64,000 bases of DNA from a bacterium (GTDB lineage Bacteria > Planctomycetota > Planctomycetia > Pirellulales > Pirellulaceae): assembly GCA_016124445.1 (NCBI GenBank), contig WGNR01000012.1:1-64000 (forward strand), written 5' to 3'. The notes beneath the pieces were generated by a model. It was not told where the DNA came from, searched no databases, and worked only from the letters and a program-made list of their open reading frames with translations. Made by a program: the position numbers and the translations under genes. This document shows, one piece after another, positions 51,240 through 60,547 of the stretch (position 1 is its first letter; every line of letters starts with the position of its first letter).

Positions 51240-51312
51240 AGCTAGCGGAGGGACTTGAACCCACAACCTGCTGATTACAAATCAGCTGCTCTGCCAATTG
51301 AGCTACGCTAGC
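51240..51312 (-). tRNA. tRNA-Thr (anticodon UGU)
   Basis: A 73-base cloverleaf: acceptor GCTAGCG/CGCTAGC, D arm GCTCAATTGGCAGAGC, anticodon loop TTTGTAA on GCTGA/TCAGC, T loop TTCAAGT. It is first in the cluster, in the position of thrU. Confidence 0.95.
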
Positions 51313-51692
51313 CCACTATCTGGGCTTTATGGAAAACCAATAACTATAACGAGTCCAAGGTTCCTCGCAAGCCATGAACAGCGGTGAAGGGATAAAAATA
51401 AACCAAAATCCCCGCCCACATCTAGACACGCCCCAAAAGGGCAAGTTCACTCGGGGGATTTGCCTGGCGATCGCCGTACCAAAACCAGTGGCCGCAACCG
51501 CTTAAAGAGCCAAAAACAGTGTCCAAATTTCGAGCTTTTTATCGCTGCGATTCCGATGCTGATGCGGCCTCTCTCGCTAGGAGAGCTAGGGAAAGTACGG
51601 CAAATAGAACGAGTCTACCGAAGAGATGGGTTCCGGCAACATTTCCCCGATTATCGACAGTTCCGACCTTGAAGCGCCTGGCTCGCTCAGGT
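51313..51692. other. 380-bp intergenic region upstream of the tRNA cluster
   Basis: The only feature I see is the promoter at 51343-51370. The rest, up to the 3' end of the SHD1 gene at 51693, shows no gene and no clear terminator. Confidence 0.5.
51343..51370 (-). promoter_or_regulatory. probable promoter of the tRNA-tuf-secE operon
   Basis: On the minus strand TTGCGA (51365-51370) and TATAGT (51343-51348) are 16 bases apart. Transcription would begin near 51336, about 24 bases before the first tRNA. Confidence 0.5.
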
Positions 51693-52499
51693 TTAAAAGG
51701 CTCGCGATTTCTTCGCCTTCAAAACCACAACAAAGCCGACTCCGACAAGTGCCAGAAGCGAGAAGCTCGAGACCATGATCATCGAGAGATTCAGGCCAGG
51801 GACTCCAAATAGCGACGAACCAGATGCCGTGCCGGGATTGCTCGATCGGCTCCAGGCCTCAGACATTGAGGCCGGATCACGTTGGCGGCTTCCGCTACTC
51901 TGGCTCGGCACCGACGAGCCCATTCGTGGTGGCTGCCCGGTCGGAGGGCTCACGCCGCCACCGGTGGAACTCCCAAAGCCAGAGCTCGGACGACTGGCAG
52001 TCGATGAGGAAGGATTGCCATTCTGCCCTGGGATCAGATGGCTCTGCCCACGACGGGAGAGCTGCTCTCTCACATGCTGCTGGTCCGACTGGCTTAGTGA
52101 GCCAAAGGGAACCGTAAGAAGCCCTGTATTCGTTTCGAGGCGGACTTGCTCGCCTTGAATCGAGTGGAATATGGCGGCAATCTTTCGCCCCTGGTTGTCA
52201 GTCCATTCCCGGCCTGGTCGACCGTGGACCTGTGGCCGACTTGCCTCTCTCTGCTGGATCATCTGCCATTGCTGTCGGACGTAAGCTTGGTCCTCGTCGA
52301 CAAGCAACCGCATGGGCAAATGGTAGGTGCGGCCCTTGTCAGTGATGATGACCACCATCAGCGACCCGCGCATCTGGTGCACTCTCCCGTAAAGCGTTTG
52401 CCCATCCGTCCGTCGGAATTCATGGTATTCCTGCGCTTCAACGGATTGAACACACAGTACAAGCAACAAGCCAACCAGGAAGACTCGCCATAGATTCAT
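51693..52499 (-). CDS. SHD1-domain membrane-anchored protein (copy 1)
   Basis: The 268-residue product has a signal peptide (MNLWRVFLVGLLLVLCVQS, cleavage near VEAQ), two SHD1-like repeats and a C-terminal membrane helix (MIMVSSFSLLALVGVGFVVV). Repeat one runs EFRRTDGQTLYGRV to DEDQAYVRQQ; repeat two runs REWTDNQGRKIAAIF to SQSDQQHVREQL. A Ser/Gly/Pro-rich linker joins repeats and helix. SHD1 domains, first described in yeast Sla1, are widespread in planctomycetes with unknown roles there. GGAG precedes the chosen ATG. It is one of three similar genes in a row. Confidence 0.8.
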   Translation of the reverse strand: MNLWRVFLVGLLLVLCVQSVEAQEYHEFRRTDGQTLYGRVHQMRGSLMVVIITDKGRTYHLPMRLLVDEDQAYVRQQWQMIQQREASRPQVHGRPGREWTDNQGRKIAAIFHSIQGEQVRLETNTGLLTVPFGSLSQSDQQHVREQLSRRGQSHLIPGQNGNPSSSTASRPSSGFGSSTGGGVSPPTGQPPRMGSSVPSQSSGSRQRDPASMSEAWSRSSNPGTASGSSLFGVPGLNLSMIMVSSFSLLALVGVGFVVVLKAKKSRAF

Positions 52500-52738
52500 C
52501 TCAAACTCCCGCACAAGCTTGGCGACCAGATGCGGTTTTCCCGCTCGAAGAGGTGGCGGCCAATCGTCAATGCATGGCGCGATTTTAGATATCTGGCGTT
52601 AGCAAAGTCAAATAAGTTGGGTGGAAACCCAAGCCAGGCTGCATCGATGCTGGTGCGTCACAACGCGAGTGCGACGCAGGTGAAATGTCGGCAGGCGAGT
52701 CGGAGTAACTTTGGCGCGAGATTGTTGCCCACGGCGAA

Positions 52739-53461
52739 TTAGCGTCCCCGCTTGGCCCCTGGCTTCACCAATTTCGGAAGGATAAAGAACGCAAAGCCCA
52801 ACGCGCTAATACACGAAAACAGGACGCACAGGTTCGAGAAGATGTTGATCCCAGGCTTCCCCTTGCTCTGCGAGGTCGACTGATAGGCGCCAAATCCACT
52901 ATCGGGACCTTCTTCGGTGCTCCCACTGTCGGCGGCCGGTTGACCAAATTGTCCCGCCAGTCCCGTATCTTTGCTGGGATCGTACAACTCGCGAGGGATC
53001 CAATCTTGGTGCCCCTCCTGGGCGAAACCTGCTTCCAAGAAGGCTCGGTCGCTTTTACTCAACGAAAAATAGGGAGTCTCGATCCAATGAGGGTCCATGT
53101 GCAAGACGACGTTCGAACCGTTCATTCTCGCGAACGACGCTCGAATCGTGCGGCCCTGCAAATCAGTCCATTCGCGCGGGGCGAACAGGCGGACTTCCTC
53201 AGGACCCGCGCTTTCTTCCATAATCTTCTGCTGGTCACGAATGTACTGCTGGTCTGCGGGGCCAAAAGAATCAATTGGTGCCGCAAGATGCTCGTTGGAG
53301 GATGATTTCCGAATGATGACCACATCGTCTTTGGTGACTTGGACCACCTGCCCGGTGATCCGCATCCCGGACAATTGGAATTGATGGGGCTCTGCTGCCT
53401 CTAGAGCCCCAACCCAAGAGGCCAAAGCGAAAACGCCAATCGAAAAACGCCACAAATTCAT
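52739..53461 (-). CDS. SHD1-domain membrane-anchored protein (copy 2)
   Basis: The 240-residue product shares the MNLWR start with copy 1. After the signal peptide (cleavage near ALEAAEP) come two SHD1-like repeats (HQFQLSGMRITGQVV and REWTDLQGRTIRASFA), a linker and a C-terminal membrane helix (NLCVLFSCISALGFAFFIL) ending in basic residues. The closeness of copies 1 and 2 points to a tandem duplication. The ATG at 53461 replaces an upstream in-frame start that would put charged and polar residues before the signal peptide. Confidence 0.8.
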   Translation of the reverse strand: MNLWRFSIGVFALASWVGALEAAEPHQFQLSGMRITGQVVQVTKDDVVIIRKSSSNEHLAAPIDSFGPADQQYIRDQQKIMEESAGPEEVRLFAPREWTDLQGRTIRASFARMNGSNVVLHMDPHWIETPYFSLSKSDRAFLEAGFAQEGHQDWIPRELYDPSKDTGLAGQFGQPAADSGSTEEGPDSGFGAYQSTSQSKGKPGINIFSNLCVLFSCISALGFAFFILPKLVKPGAKRGR

Positions 53462-53648
53462 CTCAGGTTCCAGCAGCAAATTCAGCAAATCAAATGAAAA
53501 CACAATCCGATCGGGTGAGCCATATGCCACCAGAAAGAGGCGAATTGTAGACGTTTACCGCCAGAGAAGTCAAATCGATCGGAAGAAGCCCCAAGCAGGC
53601 CCAGAAAGCAGAGCTTGGCCTGCCGATTCTTTCCGAAGCAAACGCAGC

Positions 53649-54791
53649 CTAATTTCTGGAGAAAAGGCCGCCGAAAAACATTCGCCCGATAAAGCCAAGG
53701 AGCGAGACAATTCCGATTACGACCAGTTTGATCCCGCCGATTGGTATTCGGACGCGGGAGCCGCTACTACTGCTGTAGTTGCTGGAACTCGACGTCGATG
53801 CGTAACGTTCCTCGATCTGACGATTTGACTCGGCAATGTCTTGTTGCATTTGCTCGAACTGTTCGTCGATGGACGGCATCCCTCCTCCTGGAGGGCTGGG
53901 AATACTGGGACCGCCCTGCGGCTGATTTCGCAGACGTTCTTGTTCCTCGCGAACGTTGGCCTCGTATTCATCCTGACGTCGCTTCTCTTCTCGCTTCCGT
54001 TCCTCTTCGCGGCGCTGCTCCTCTTGTCGCTGCTGTTCGCGCCGTTGTTGCTCTCGGCGCTGGATCTCTTGCTGCTGATCTCGCATTGACTGTTGCGAGT
54101 CGTTCATCGCTTTGTTCATTGAAGCTTCCATCTCACGCCGCATTTCATCAGCCTTGCGCATCTGGTCCTGGAACATCTGGCCAGGATTGATCATCCCTCC
54201 TGGACCAGGCATGCTCGGTCGGCCTGGCATGCCTGGTCGACCGGGCATGCCTCCCATTTGCGGCGGTGCTTGGCCAGGGCCAGGCGAAGAGGAGACGGGA
54301 TTCGGCTTGTCAGGAATCGAATCCAATTCACCCCGGTTCCCTAATTCCGTTTTCAGGAATTCCTGATCGGCGTCGCTCAATTCGTAGAACGGGACCTTAT
54401 GCGCTTTGGAACCCTGCATCAGAATCGCATGCCCTTCATGCATCCGCACAAACTTGGCGCGGATCTGATTCCCTTTCGAGTCGGTCCAATCGCGGCGATC
54501 AAACAGTTCGCTGCGGCGGGGCGGGGCCTGCTGGGACTTGGTCTGGCTGCCCATCAGCTTTTGCTGGCGAATATAGGTTTGATCCGCACTACTGAATCGA
54601 TCAATGGCGACGGTGTACTCATGCCCGTCCGCGCCCTTGATGACTGCCTCGTCCTTGTCGGTTACGCGCAGCAGTTCACCCGTCAGGGTGCGGCCGTTTG
54701 TATCGGTGAACTCGCGGCTCTCGCCTGCACGAAGGGAGGCAGTCGCCAACGATATGCAAACAACGCAGAAAAAGATTCGAGCAGAAGTCAT
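53649..54791 (-). CDS. SHD1-domain protein with coiled coil and membrane helix (copy 3)
   Basis: A 380-residue relative of copies 1 and 2. After the signal peptide (MTSARIFFCVVCISLATASLRAG) come two clear SHD1 repeats, SREFTDTNGRTLTGELLRV and RRDWTDSKGNQIRAKFVRM. Next is a Gly/Met/Pro-rich region (GGMPGRPGMPGRPS), a long Arg/Glu/Gln coiled coil (about 250-290) and a C-terminal helix that could insert in a membrane (LVVIGIVSLLGFIGRMFFG). The coiled coil suggests it forms a multimer; copies 1 and 2 lack it. Confidence 0.8.
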   Translation of the reverse strand: MTSARIFFCVVCISLATASLRAGESREFTDTNGRTLTGELLRVTDKDEAVIKGADGHEYTVAIDRFSSADQTYIRQQKLMGSQTKSQQAPPRRSELFDRRDWTDSKGNQIRAKFVRMHEGHAILMQGSKAHKVPFYELSDADQEFLKTELGNRGELDSIPDKPNPVSSSPGPGQAPPQMGGMPGRPGMPGRPSMPGPGGMINPGQMFQDQMRKADEMRREMEASMNKAMNDSQQSMRDQQQEIQRREQQRREQQRQEEQRREEERKREEKRRQDEYEANVREEQERLRNQPQGGPSIPSPPGGGMPSIDEQFEQMQQDIAESNRQIEERYASTSSSSNYSSSSGSRVRIPIGGIKLVVIGIVSLLGFIGRMFFGGLFSRN

Positions 54792-54995
54792 TCCCGCCTC
54801 CGGAAAGTAGATTCTTTTCCCTGGGAAGAGCGCACCCGCGATGACGTTTGATTCCCACCAGATCGAGAGGATTAGTTTTAGTATGTGCCGGGGGGTGCGT
54901 CAAACTATTATTGCCGATTTTGCGAGTTTCCTTGATGCAATAAGGCTGAGTACGCCGTTAGTCAGCGGCTTCGCTCTTGAGCCCCGCGATTCGTG

Positions 54996-55670
54996 CTAGC
55001 ACTCACGTCGGCCAGAGAATCCGGACTCGTTCCAGACCTCCAGGTAATAGTCGCGATGTTCGTATCCATCGGGCAAACGCAGTACCAGGAACGGATCGAT
55101 GACCACTTCCTCCTCTTCCAGAGCACAAACGAAGAATTCAACTCCAGGGTGCTTGGCCCGAAGATCATCAATTGTCTGCAGGGCAAAATCCGGAATCGGC
55201 TCGGGGTACTTGGCCAGGGCGTGCATGACCCATTTCCGCCGAACCATGGTAACCGGGCCTCCGCTTCGATGGATTATCAGCACCGCGTAAAACAGGACGG
55301 CAAAAAACAGAGAGAGCTGGATCAAGACCCAAGCGAGAATGTAGCCGGTTAGCAATAGAATTCCTGTCGGCGTCCCGATCGATCGCAGATTGGCTCCGAA
55401 TGTTCGGAGTGCTGGGATCCATGGGGCGCGCGGTCCCACGCAGGCCTCCTTGTAGGTATCGACACTGCTTTGCGTGAACGGCAGAACGTCGATTTCCGCC
55501 AGTGTTTCGAACACCGACCTTCGCAGCTCAATATTTGCATACTTTTTGGCAAGCAGGTTATAGCCAAGAGACTCGCTGGCTCCTGCGGCCAATCGATCGA
55601 ACACCGATTCCGACTCGGTGATGATTGGTTCGTGGTGTTTGGACTCTCGCTGAAGTAAAGCGGTGTCCAT
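54996..55670 (-). CDS. membrane protein of unknown function, paralogue A
   Basis: The 224-residue product is a relative of the gene at 55790. Both have an acidic soluble N-terminus, the phrase DVLPFTQSSVDTYKE (DVMPFTQESVEAYKE in the other), two hydrophobic helices, a loop with YPEPIPDFALQTIDDL, and the C-terminal block IDPFLVLR then DYYLEVWNESGFSGRRE. I do not recognise a family. The conserved C-terminus after the helices is probably cytoplasmic or periplasmic and functional. GGGAG precedes the ATG. Confidence 0.75.
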   Translation of the reverse strand: MDTALLQRESKHHEPIITESESVFDRLAAGASESLGYNLLAKKYANIELRRSVFETLAEIDVLPFTQSSVDTYKEACVGPRAPWIPALRTFGANLRSIGTPTGILLLTGYILAWVLIQLSLFFAVLFYAVLIIHRSGGPVTMVRRKWVMHALAKYPEPIPDFALQTIDDLRAKHPGVEFFVCALEEEEVVIDPFLVLRLPDGYEHRDYYLEVWNESGFSGRREC

Positions 55671-55789
55671 CGTAAGACTCCCGATTGCAAGGAGAACTGC
55701 CAGAAACCGATGGTGCCCGATGGCAGCAGGAGAAAAGAGTTTCCTGACTGCTATCGGGCAATATACAACGTTCGGACATCCTTATCCAA

Positions 55790-56485
55790 TCAAGCCTCAC
55801 GCTGCCCGGCAAAACCGGGTTCGTTCCAGACTTCCAGATAGTAGTCGTGCAGTCCGTCCTCCTCGCGAATCTGCATTACCAGGAACGGATCAATCGAGTT
55901 CTGCTCTTCGTAAAGCGAACAGACGGAAAACTTGGCACTGGGGTCGATCTTGATAAGTTCGACGGCCGTGTGCAGAGCAAATTCCGGGATCGGCTCTCGA
56001 TAGTATTTGATATCGGTCGTCAGCCAAAACCGCCATGGTGTATTGGCGGCACGTACAATCGACGTGACGATGGCAACCGCAAAGCCACCTAACATCGCCG
56101 CAAATGAGTAGAACGAGGCGAGTGGAATCACAACCACCCAAGCTGCCAGGCAACCCAGCAGGCCTGTCACGCCGATGATCAGACTCAACCGAATCACTCG
56201 ATCCGCGACCCAGCGCCAGATGGCGAATGGCACTCTCACGGCATCCTCTTTGTAGGCCTCGACGCTCTCTTGGGTAAAAGGCATCACGTCGAGTTCCTTC
56301 AGCTTTTGCCACATCTTCCGCCGCCGATCTGGTCGGGCAAGTTGCTCCAACAGGCCGTCGTAGCCTAAGAGATTCTGGGCCTCTTCGGCCAACTGCATTG
56401 GTTGTAGATCGTTGCCAGTTTCCTGTTGCGGTTCGTCTGGCAGATCCGGGGTGAGCGACTGTCGCTCGAGAATCGATGTATCCAT
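55790..56485 (-). CDS. membrane protein of unknown function, paralogue B
   Basis: The 231-residue product mirrors paralogue A, with MDTSILERQS for MDTALLQRES at the start and DPFLVMQI then DYYLEVWNEPGFAGQRE at the end. AGGAG precedes the ATG at 56485; the 57 in-frame codons upstream are discounted. The two genes are 119 bp apart and in one direction, a tandem duplication. Function unknown. Confidence 0.75.
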   Translation of the reverse strand: MDTSILERQSLTPDLPDEPQQETGNDLQPMQLAEEAQNLLGYDGLLEQLARPDRRRKMWQKLKELDVMPFTQESVEAYKEDAVRVPFAIWRWVADRVIRLSLIIGVTGLLGCLAAWVVVIPLASFYSFAAMLGGFAVAIVTSIVRAANTPWRFWLTTDIKYYREPIPEFALHTAVELIKIDPSAKFSVCSLYEEQNSIDPFLVMQIREEDGLHDYYLEVWNEPGFAGQREA

Positions 56486-56648
56486 GGTGATACTCCTACT
56501 TCTCCGACTATTTAAGAAATAAATCGATGAGAACTGGTGCGTCGGACAAGCACCCAATGAAAAGCAGGCCCGTAACTGAAGACTATCAAAACCCGCGGAA
56601 ACGAGCGAATAATTTGGCAAGAAAGAGATTCGCCGACGCCAGGCAGAA

Positions 56649-56676
56649 GAAGCCAAAGATGAGAATCTTTGGCTTC
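56649..56676. promoter_or_regulatory. perfect 12-bp stem-loop
   Basis: GAAGCCAAAGAT and ATCTTTGGCTTC surround a GAGA tetraloop. It is about 78 bp beyond the sigma gene terminator and has no T-run directly after it on the minus strand. Confidence 0.45.
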
Positions 56677-56753
56677 AACAATGAATTCAAAAACTAAGTC
56701 GAACTACGCTTCTCGCTCGCCTGAGAAAGAAGAAGGATCCGCTAACGCTCAAC

Positions 56754-56786
56754 AAAAAAAGCCAGAGACTCAGGTCTCTGGCTTTT
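56754..56786 (-). terminator. terminator of the multi-HTH sigma factor gene
   Basis: On the minus strand a 12-bp perfect stem (AAAGCCAGAGAC/GTCTCTGGCTTT, loop of four) is followed by seven T. It lies 40 bp after the sigma gene stop. Confidence 0.85.
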
Positions 56787-56826
56787 GCTGGTTAGGAGCA
56801 AATTACCCTTAGGAGGTTATGCGTCC

Positions 56827-58500
56827 TTAGTTGGTTTCAGGCAGATCGAAGTTGTAATCTCGGGCAGCCGTTTTCAGCTTGTTTAGCGCCCGGGCTTCGA
56901 TCTGGCGGATGCGTTCTTTGGTCACGCCCAGCTCTTCACCCACCTCTTTCAAGGTTTGCGGCTCGCGGGAATGATCCAGGCCAAAGCGGCGAATAATGAT
57001 CTTCTGCTCGCGTTCGTCGAGTCGATGCAGAATCTTGTCGATCTGCCGTTCACGCTGCTGCTGAGCCATTTCCTGCTCGTACTGATCGCTACGTTCATCA
57101 ACCCGCGTGGTGAAGTATTCGTCCAAGCTGGTACGGTAACGATCGCGATGACGGAACTCGACCGGAATGGTCCGGGCAAAGTTCTTCATGATGGCCCAAC
57201 TGCAGTAAGTGCTGAACTTGTTGCCACGCGAGTAGTCGAACTTCTCGGCAGCGCGGATCAGCGACATATTGCCGTCGGAAACTAGCTCGAAGAAGTCTTC
57301 GGTAGCACCGACGTGACGCTTGGCGATTGAGACCACCAATCGCAGGTTCGACTGGACGATCAGGTTCTTGACGTCGCTAGCTTGTTCGTAAAGCTGCTCG
57401 ATGGCGTCCATGTCGCTCGACTTGGGACGCTGCGGATCGAGCGTTTCACGAATCTTGAGCGCCTTGTGCTTCAGGTAGTTGAACTTCCGGAACAGGTGAT
57501 ATTCCTGCTCACGAGTCAACAGCGGCATCTCGTACAACGAAGCCAAGTAGGTTGGCAGACCGGACGGAATGCGAACCTTACGGGCCGGCTTCTCATGTTC
57601 CGGCATCGAGCCGAGGATCTCTTCTTCCAACTCAGGCTTCTCGAAGTCTTCGTTGTAGATGCAATCCAGCGGCAGTTCTTCGATGTGGCGATAACGGATT
57701 TCGTTGATCACCCGGTAGATCGAAGCCCGAGTACGGCCATGCTTCTCGGCCAATCGATCCACCGAAACGCCATGACGGTACTCACCGTAGATGATCTGCT
57801 TGGCCGACTCGGTCAGCGGACCGGTACCACGTGGGAACACGGCTTCCTTGGGCTGCTCGTCATCATGATGCTTGAGTGTGTAGCGAATGGTTTCGACACT
57901 ACGACCCATCTTGGCCGCGACTCGCTTGGCGACTTCCGAAGGAGTTCCACCGGCATTGGCCAGACGGCGAGCACGATCGATAATCTCGAGCTTTTCGGCG
58001 TCGGTCAGTTGGCTGAAGTGGCGGCCACGTTCGATCCGGTCAGGATTGTCTTTGACAAATCGCTCGACACTGCTACGCAGGAAGCCAACCCGCTTGCGTC
58101 CTTCAAATAGGAACTTACGGCTCACGAGGCCTTGCTTTCGCCAACGCGAGATCGTCTTGGTCGAGACGTTGAACCGATCACTGAGTTGCTCGACGGTAAG
58201 AACCTCTTCCGGCACCGAATCGACGGCAACGTCGGCGGCGTCCGAGAGGTCTTCGACCATCAGGCGGAGATCTTCCGCGGCCGATTTACCTGGCAGGAGC
58301 GAACCAACGCTGGGCTGCTCGGGCCGGAAATCGGTCAAGCGGTAGTAGATATAATCGACCGGATACTGCTTTTCTGGATCGATTTCGGAGATTAGCTTCT
58401 CCGCACGATTGGCTTGATCCAGCTTGCGGTCCCGGGGGGCATATTTGATCTGTTGATCGCGCAGCTGCCGAAGCGCGACGTTCTTATATCCTTTATTCAT
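56827..58500 (-). CDS. group sigma-70 factor with three N-terminal helix-turn-helix domains
   Basis: The 557-residue protein ends as a sigma-70 factor: a 1.2-like helix LPTYLASLYEMPLLTREQE (about 315), region 2 with NLRLVVSIAKRHVGATEDFF and SRGNKFSTYCSWAIMKNFAR (about 384-443), and region 4 with TLKEVGEELGVTKERIRQIE (about 516-535). Region 3 is short. Before it stand three HTH-like segments: LTVEQLSDRFNVSTKTISRW (about 101-120, MerR/excisionase-like), TPSEVAKRVAAKMGRSVET (about 186-204) and SVDRLAEKHGRTRASIYRV (about 246-264). The ATG at 58500 is used; GAGGGA lies upstream. Similar factors are known from planctomycetes. Confidence 0.85.
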   Translation of the reverse strand: MNKGYKNVALRQLRDQQIKYAPRDRKLDQANRAEKLISEIDPEKQYPVDYIYYRLTDFRPEQPSVGSLLPGKSAAEDLRLMVEDLSDAADVAVDSVPEEVLTVEQLSDRFNVSTKTISRWRKQGLVSRKFLFEGRKRVGFLRSSVERFVKDNPDRIERGRHFSQLTDAEKLEIIDRARRLANAGGTPSEVAKRVAAKMGRSVETIRYTLKHHDDEQPKEAVFPRGTGPLTESAKQIIYGEYRHGVSVDRLAEKHGRTRASIYRVINEIRYRHIEELPLDCIYNEDFEKPELEEEILGSMPEHEKPARKVRIPSGLPTYLASLYEMPLLTREQEYHLFRKFNYLKHKALKIRETLDPQRPKSSDMDAIEQLYEQASDVKNLIVQSNLRLVVSIAKRHVGATEDFFELVSDGNMSLIRAAEKFDYSRGNKFSTYCSWAIMKNFARTIPVEFRHRDRYRTSLDEYFTTRVDERSDQYEQEMAQQQRERQIDKILHRLDEREQKIIIRRFGLDHSREPQTLKEVGEELGVTKERIRQIEARALNKLKTAARDYNFDLPETN

Positions 58501-59051
58501 GTTGTCCCTCACTAAGTGATCAACAACATCCGTCCGGTTATCCCTGCGAGTTCCGACTCGCCCAGACGATGTCAAACTTGGGGAGCGTCTCCCTTCCCGG
58601 GAGACAATCACTCAAGCAACGGGACAGCAACTCGCCCGAAGACAAGTGCCTCTCTCTGTCAGGTGCTTGAAAGGTGTGTGGTACGCATTCCGACGGATGA
58701 ACAATCAACAATTAGCCTGCGAACCACTCTTCTCTAATGAACTTATACGTGAAAATGACGCGAATGGTTGCTCATTTGTTCGCGGAATTCCCAAAATACG
58801 CCTCTAAGGGGGAACTTACCAACTTCATCGCCTTGTCGTAAGTTCGTACTTCCCCGGTTGTTGCGAATCTCGTGCCAAAATGAGAGGCAATTGGGGACCT
58901 CGTAGGCAGCTAGCGGCGAAATGTCAAATCAGCTGCTTCCGAAAACCGCAGATTGAAGTTTGGTTCAACATGCTTTCCGGGATTGACGATTCTTCCGTAT
59001 ATACCGATTTGGGATTCTTCCGCGCGACCGACCAAAGTTCAGGCTTAGATC
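58501..59051. other. 551-bp divergent promoter region
   Basis: The region lies between the minus-strand sigma factor gene and the plus-strand secreted-protein gene, so it holds two promoters. I see a 7-bp hairpin (GTCTCCC/GGGAGAC, 58587-58605) in the sigma leader. No promoter could be placed with confidence on either strand. Confidence 0.5.
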
Positions 59052-60476
59052 ATGTTATTCGATGCTGACTCGGCACTATTCGTGTCCAAATTATTTCAAA
59101 ACCGGAACTTCCGCTCGCGTATCTTACTGGCAAGCCTGCTGCTGGCGCTGTGTGCCAGCTCACCAATTCTGGCAGCCCAGCGGTGGAAGCTGACCGAAGA
59201 CTTAGGGGGAAAAACCCGGGAAATTCGCACTCAACTGAAGGTCGAAGGGACCATGCGGATCAATCCCGACGGGAAGAAGGTTCGCACCTATCCGATGACC
59301 TTAGACGGCAAATACGTCGCCTTCGAACGTAATTTAAGTCCTGCGAAATCGGTACGTTACTATCGGGAAGCCGAAGCCGATTCGACCGCCAATGACAAAC
59401 CACTGGTCGATAAGCTCCCAACGGTGAAACGACTGATCGTCGTCGATGCAAGCGGCGACCAGCCAATTCTCTTCAGCCCGGAATTCACCCTTAGCCGAGA
59501 AGAACTCGATTTGGTCAACATTCCGGGGAATCCTGCCATCTTGGCAACGCTGCTTCCGGGGCAGGAGGTCGAAATCGGTCAAACATGGTCGCCTGACAAC
59601 CAGGCGCTGGCTCAAATCCTAGGCATCGATGCTGTCAACAACCACGAAGTGACTGGTACGTTGACCGATGTCGATGCGAATCATGTGGCAAAGATTTCTC
59701 TTCAGGGAAAGATTTCCGGCGCCATCCAAGGGGTCGCTACCGAGATCGAACTGAAGGCGCGGCTGAATCTCGATATTCGCAACAAGGCAATTACTTGGTT
59801 CGCCGCCTCGATTCATGAAGACCGCAGCATCGGGCATGCGTTGCCAGGCTTCGATACGACGGCTGTCGTTCGGACTCAGATACTTCCCTCGCAGCCCATG
59901 GAAGAATTGGCCGACGCGAAACTTGCGAAGCTTTCTTTGACCCGCAATCCCGGTAGCGAAATGCTTTCGTTCGATGGGGAAGAAACAGGCTTCCGCGTCC
60001 TCTACCCGCGTGACTGGTTTGCCATGGCCGAGTCGCAAAAGCAAACGGTCTTCCGCATGGTGGGCGAAGGGGAACTGATCGCTCAGGCAAACGTCAATCG
60101 TCTGACCAACCTGAAGCCGGGCGAGCAAATGACGCTGGAAGCGTTCCAGGAAGAGGTCAAGAAAGCTCTGAAAGAGCGGCTCGGCCAAGTAGTCGACGCA
60201 TCGCAGGCGGTAAACTCGCAGGGGCTGCGCGAACTGCGGGTAACCGCGGTTGGCACGGCGAACTCGATGCCAATCACATGGATCTACTACCTCGTTTCCG
60301 ACGACGCAGGAAAACGCTATTCAACGGTGTTTACGTTCGAGACCGACCTGGCCGAGAAGTTTGGCCAGGCAGATCGATCGTTCATGAGCGGGTTCGATCT
60401 GATTGAATCCAAGCAGCCAACGGTTGCCGTGGCGCCTACTTCAGACGAAGACACCAATTCGGGTCAGCAGCGATAA
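59052..60476 (+). CDS. secreted hypothetical protein
   Basis: A 474-residue exported protein. The signal sequence is unusually placed after about 20 residues (FRSRILLASLLLALCASSPILAAQ). An N-terminal beta-rich half with TREIRTQLKVEGTMRINPDG is followed by a C-terminal half (about 305-450) starting GFRVLYPRDWFAMAESQ and including RELRVTAVGTANSMPITWIY. That half resembles PsbP/DUF1795-type domains, by pattern only. No catalytic motif is obvious. It ends 71 bp before the DUF3891 gene, in the same direction, and the two may form an operon. Confidence 0.7.
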   Translation: MLFDADSALFVSKLFQNRNFRSRILLASLLLALCASSPILAAQRWKLTEDLGGKTREIRTQLKVEGTMRINPDGKKVRTYPMTLDGKYVAFERNLSPAKSVRYYREAEADSTANDKPLVDKLPTVKRLIVVDASGDQPILFSPEFTLSREELDLVNIPGNPAILATLLPGQEVEIGQTWSPDNQALAQILGIDAVNNHEVTGTLTDVDANHVAKISLQGKISGAIQGVATEIELKARLNLDIRNKAITWFAASIHEDRSIGHALPGFDTTAVVRTQILPSQPMEELADAKLAKLSLTRNPGSEMLSFDGEETGFRVLYPRDWFAMAESQKQTVFRMVGEGELIAQANVNRLTNLKPGEQMTLEAFQEEVKKALKERLGQVVDASQAVNSQGLRELRVTAVGTANSMPITWIYYLVSDDAGKRYSTVFTFETDLAEKFGQADRSFMSGFDLIESKQPTVAVAPTSDEDTNSGQQR

Positions 60477-60547
60477 TCTTCCGCTGCTTCGCGTACAATT
60501 ACGGATAGACCTTCGTTTAATTCCATTCACGCGAAAAAGGCCCCACT

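Larger units (their letters stand above)
56486..56826. other. 341-bp intergenic region with two stem-loops
   Basis: No gene is seen. A perfect 12-bp hairpin at 56649-56676 and a rho-independent terminator at 56754-56786 are both downstream of the sigma factor gene and upstream of paralogue B. Confidence 0.6.
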
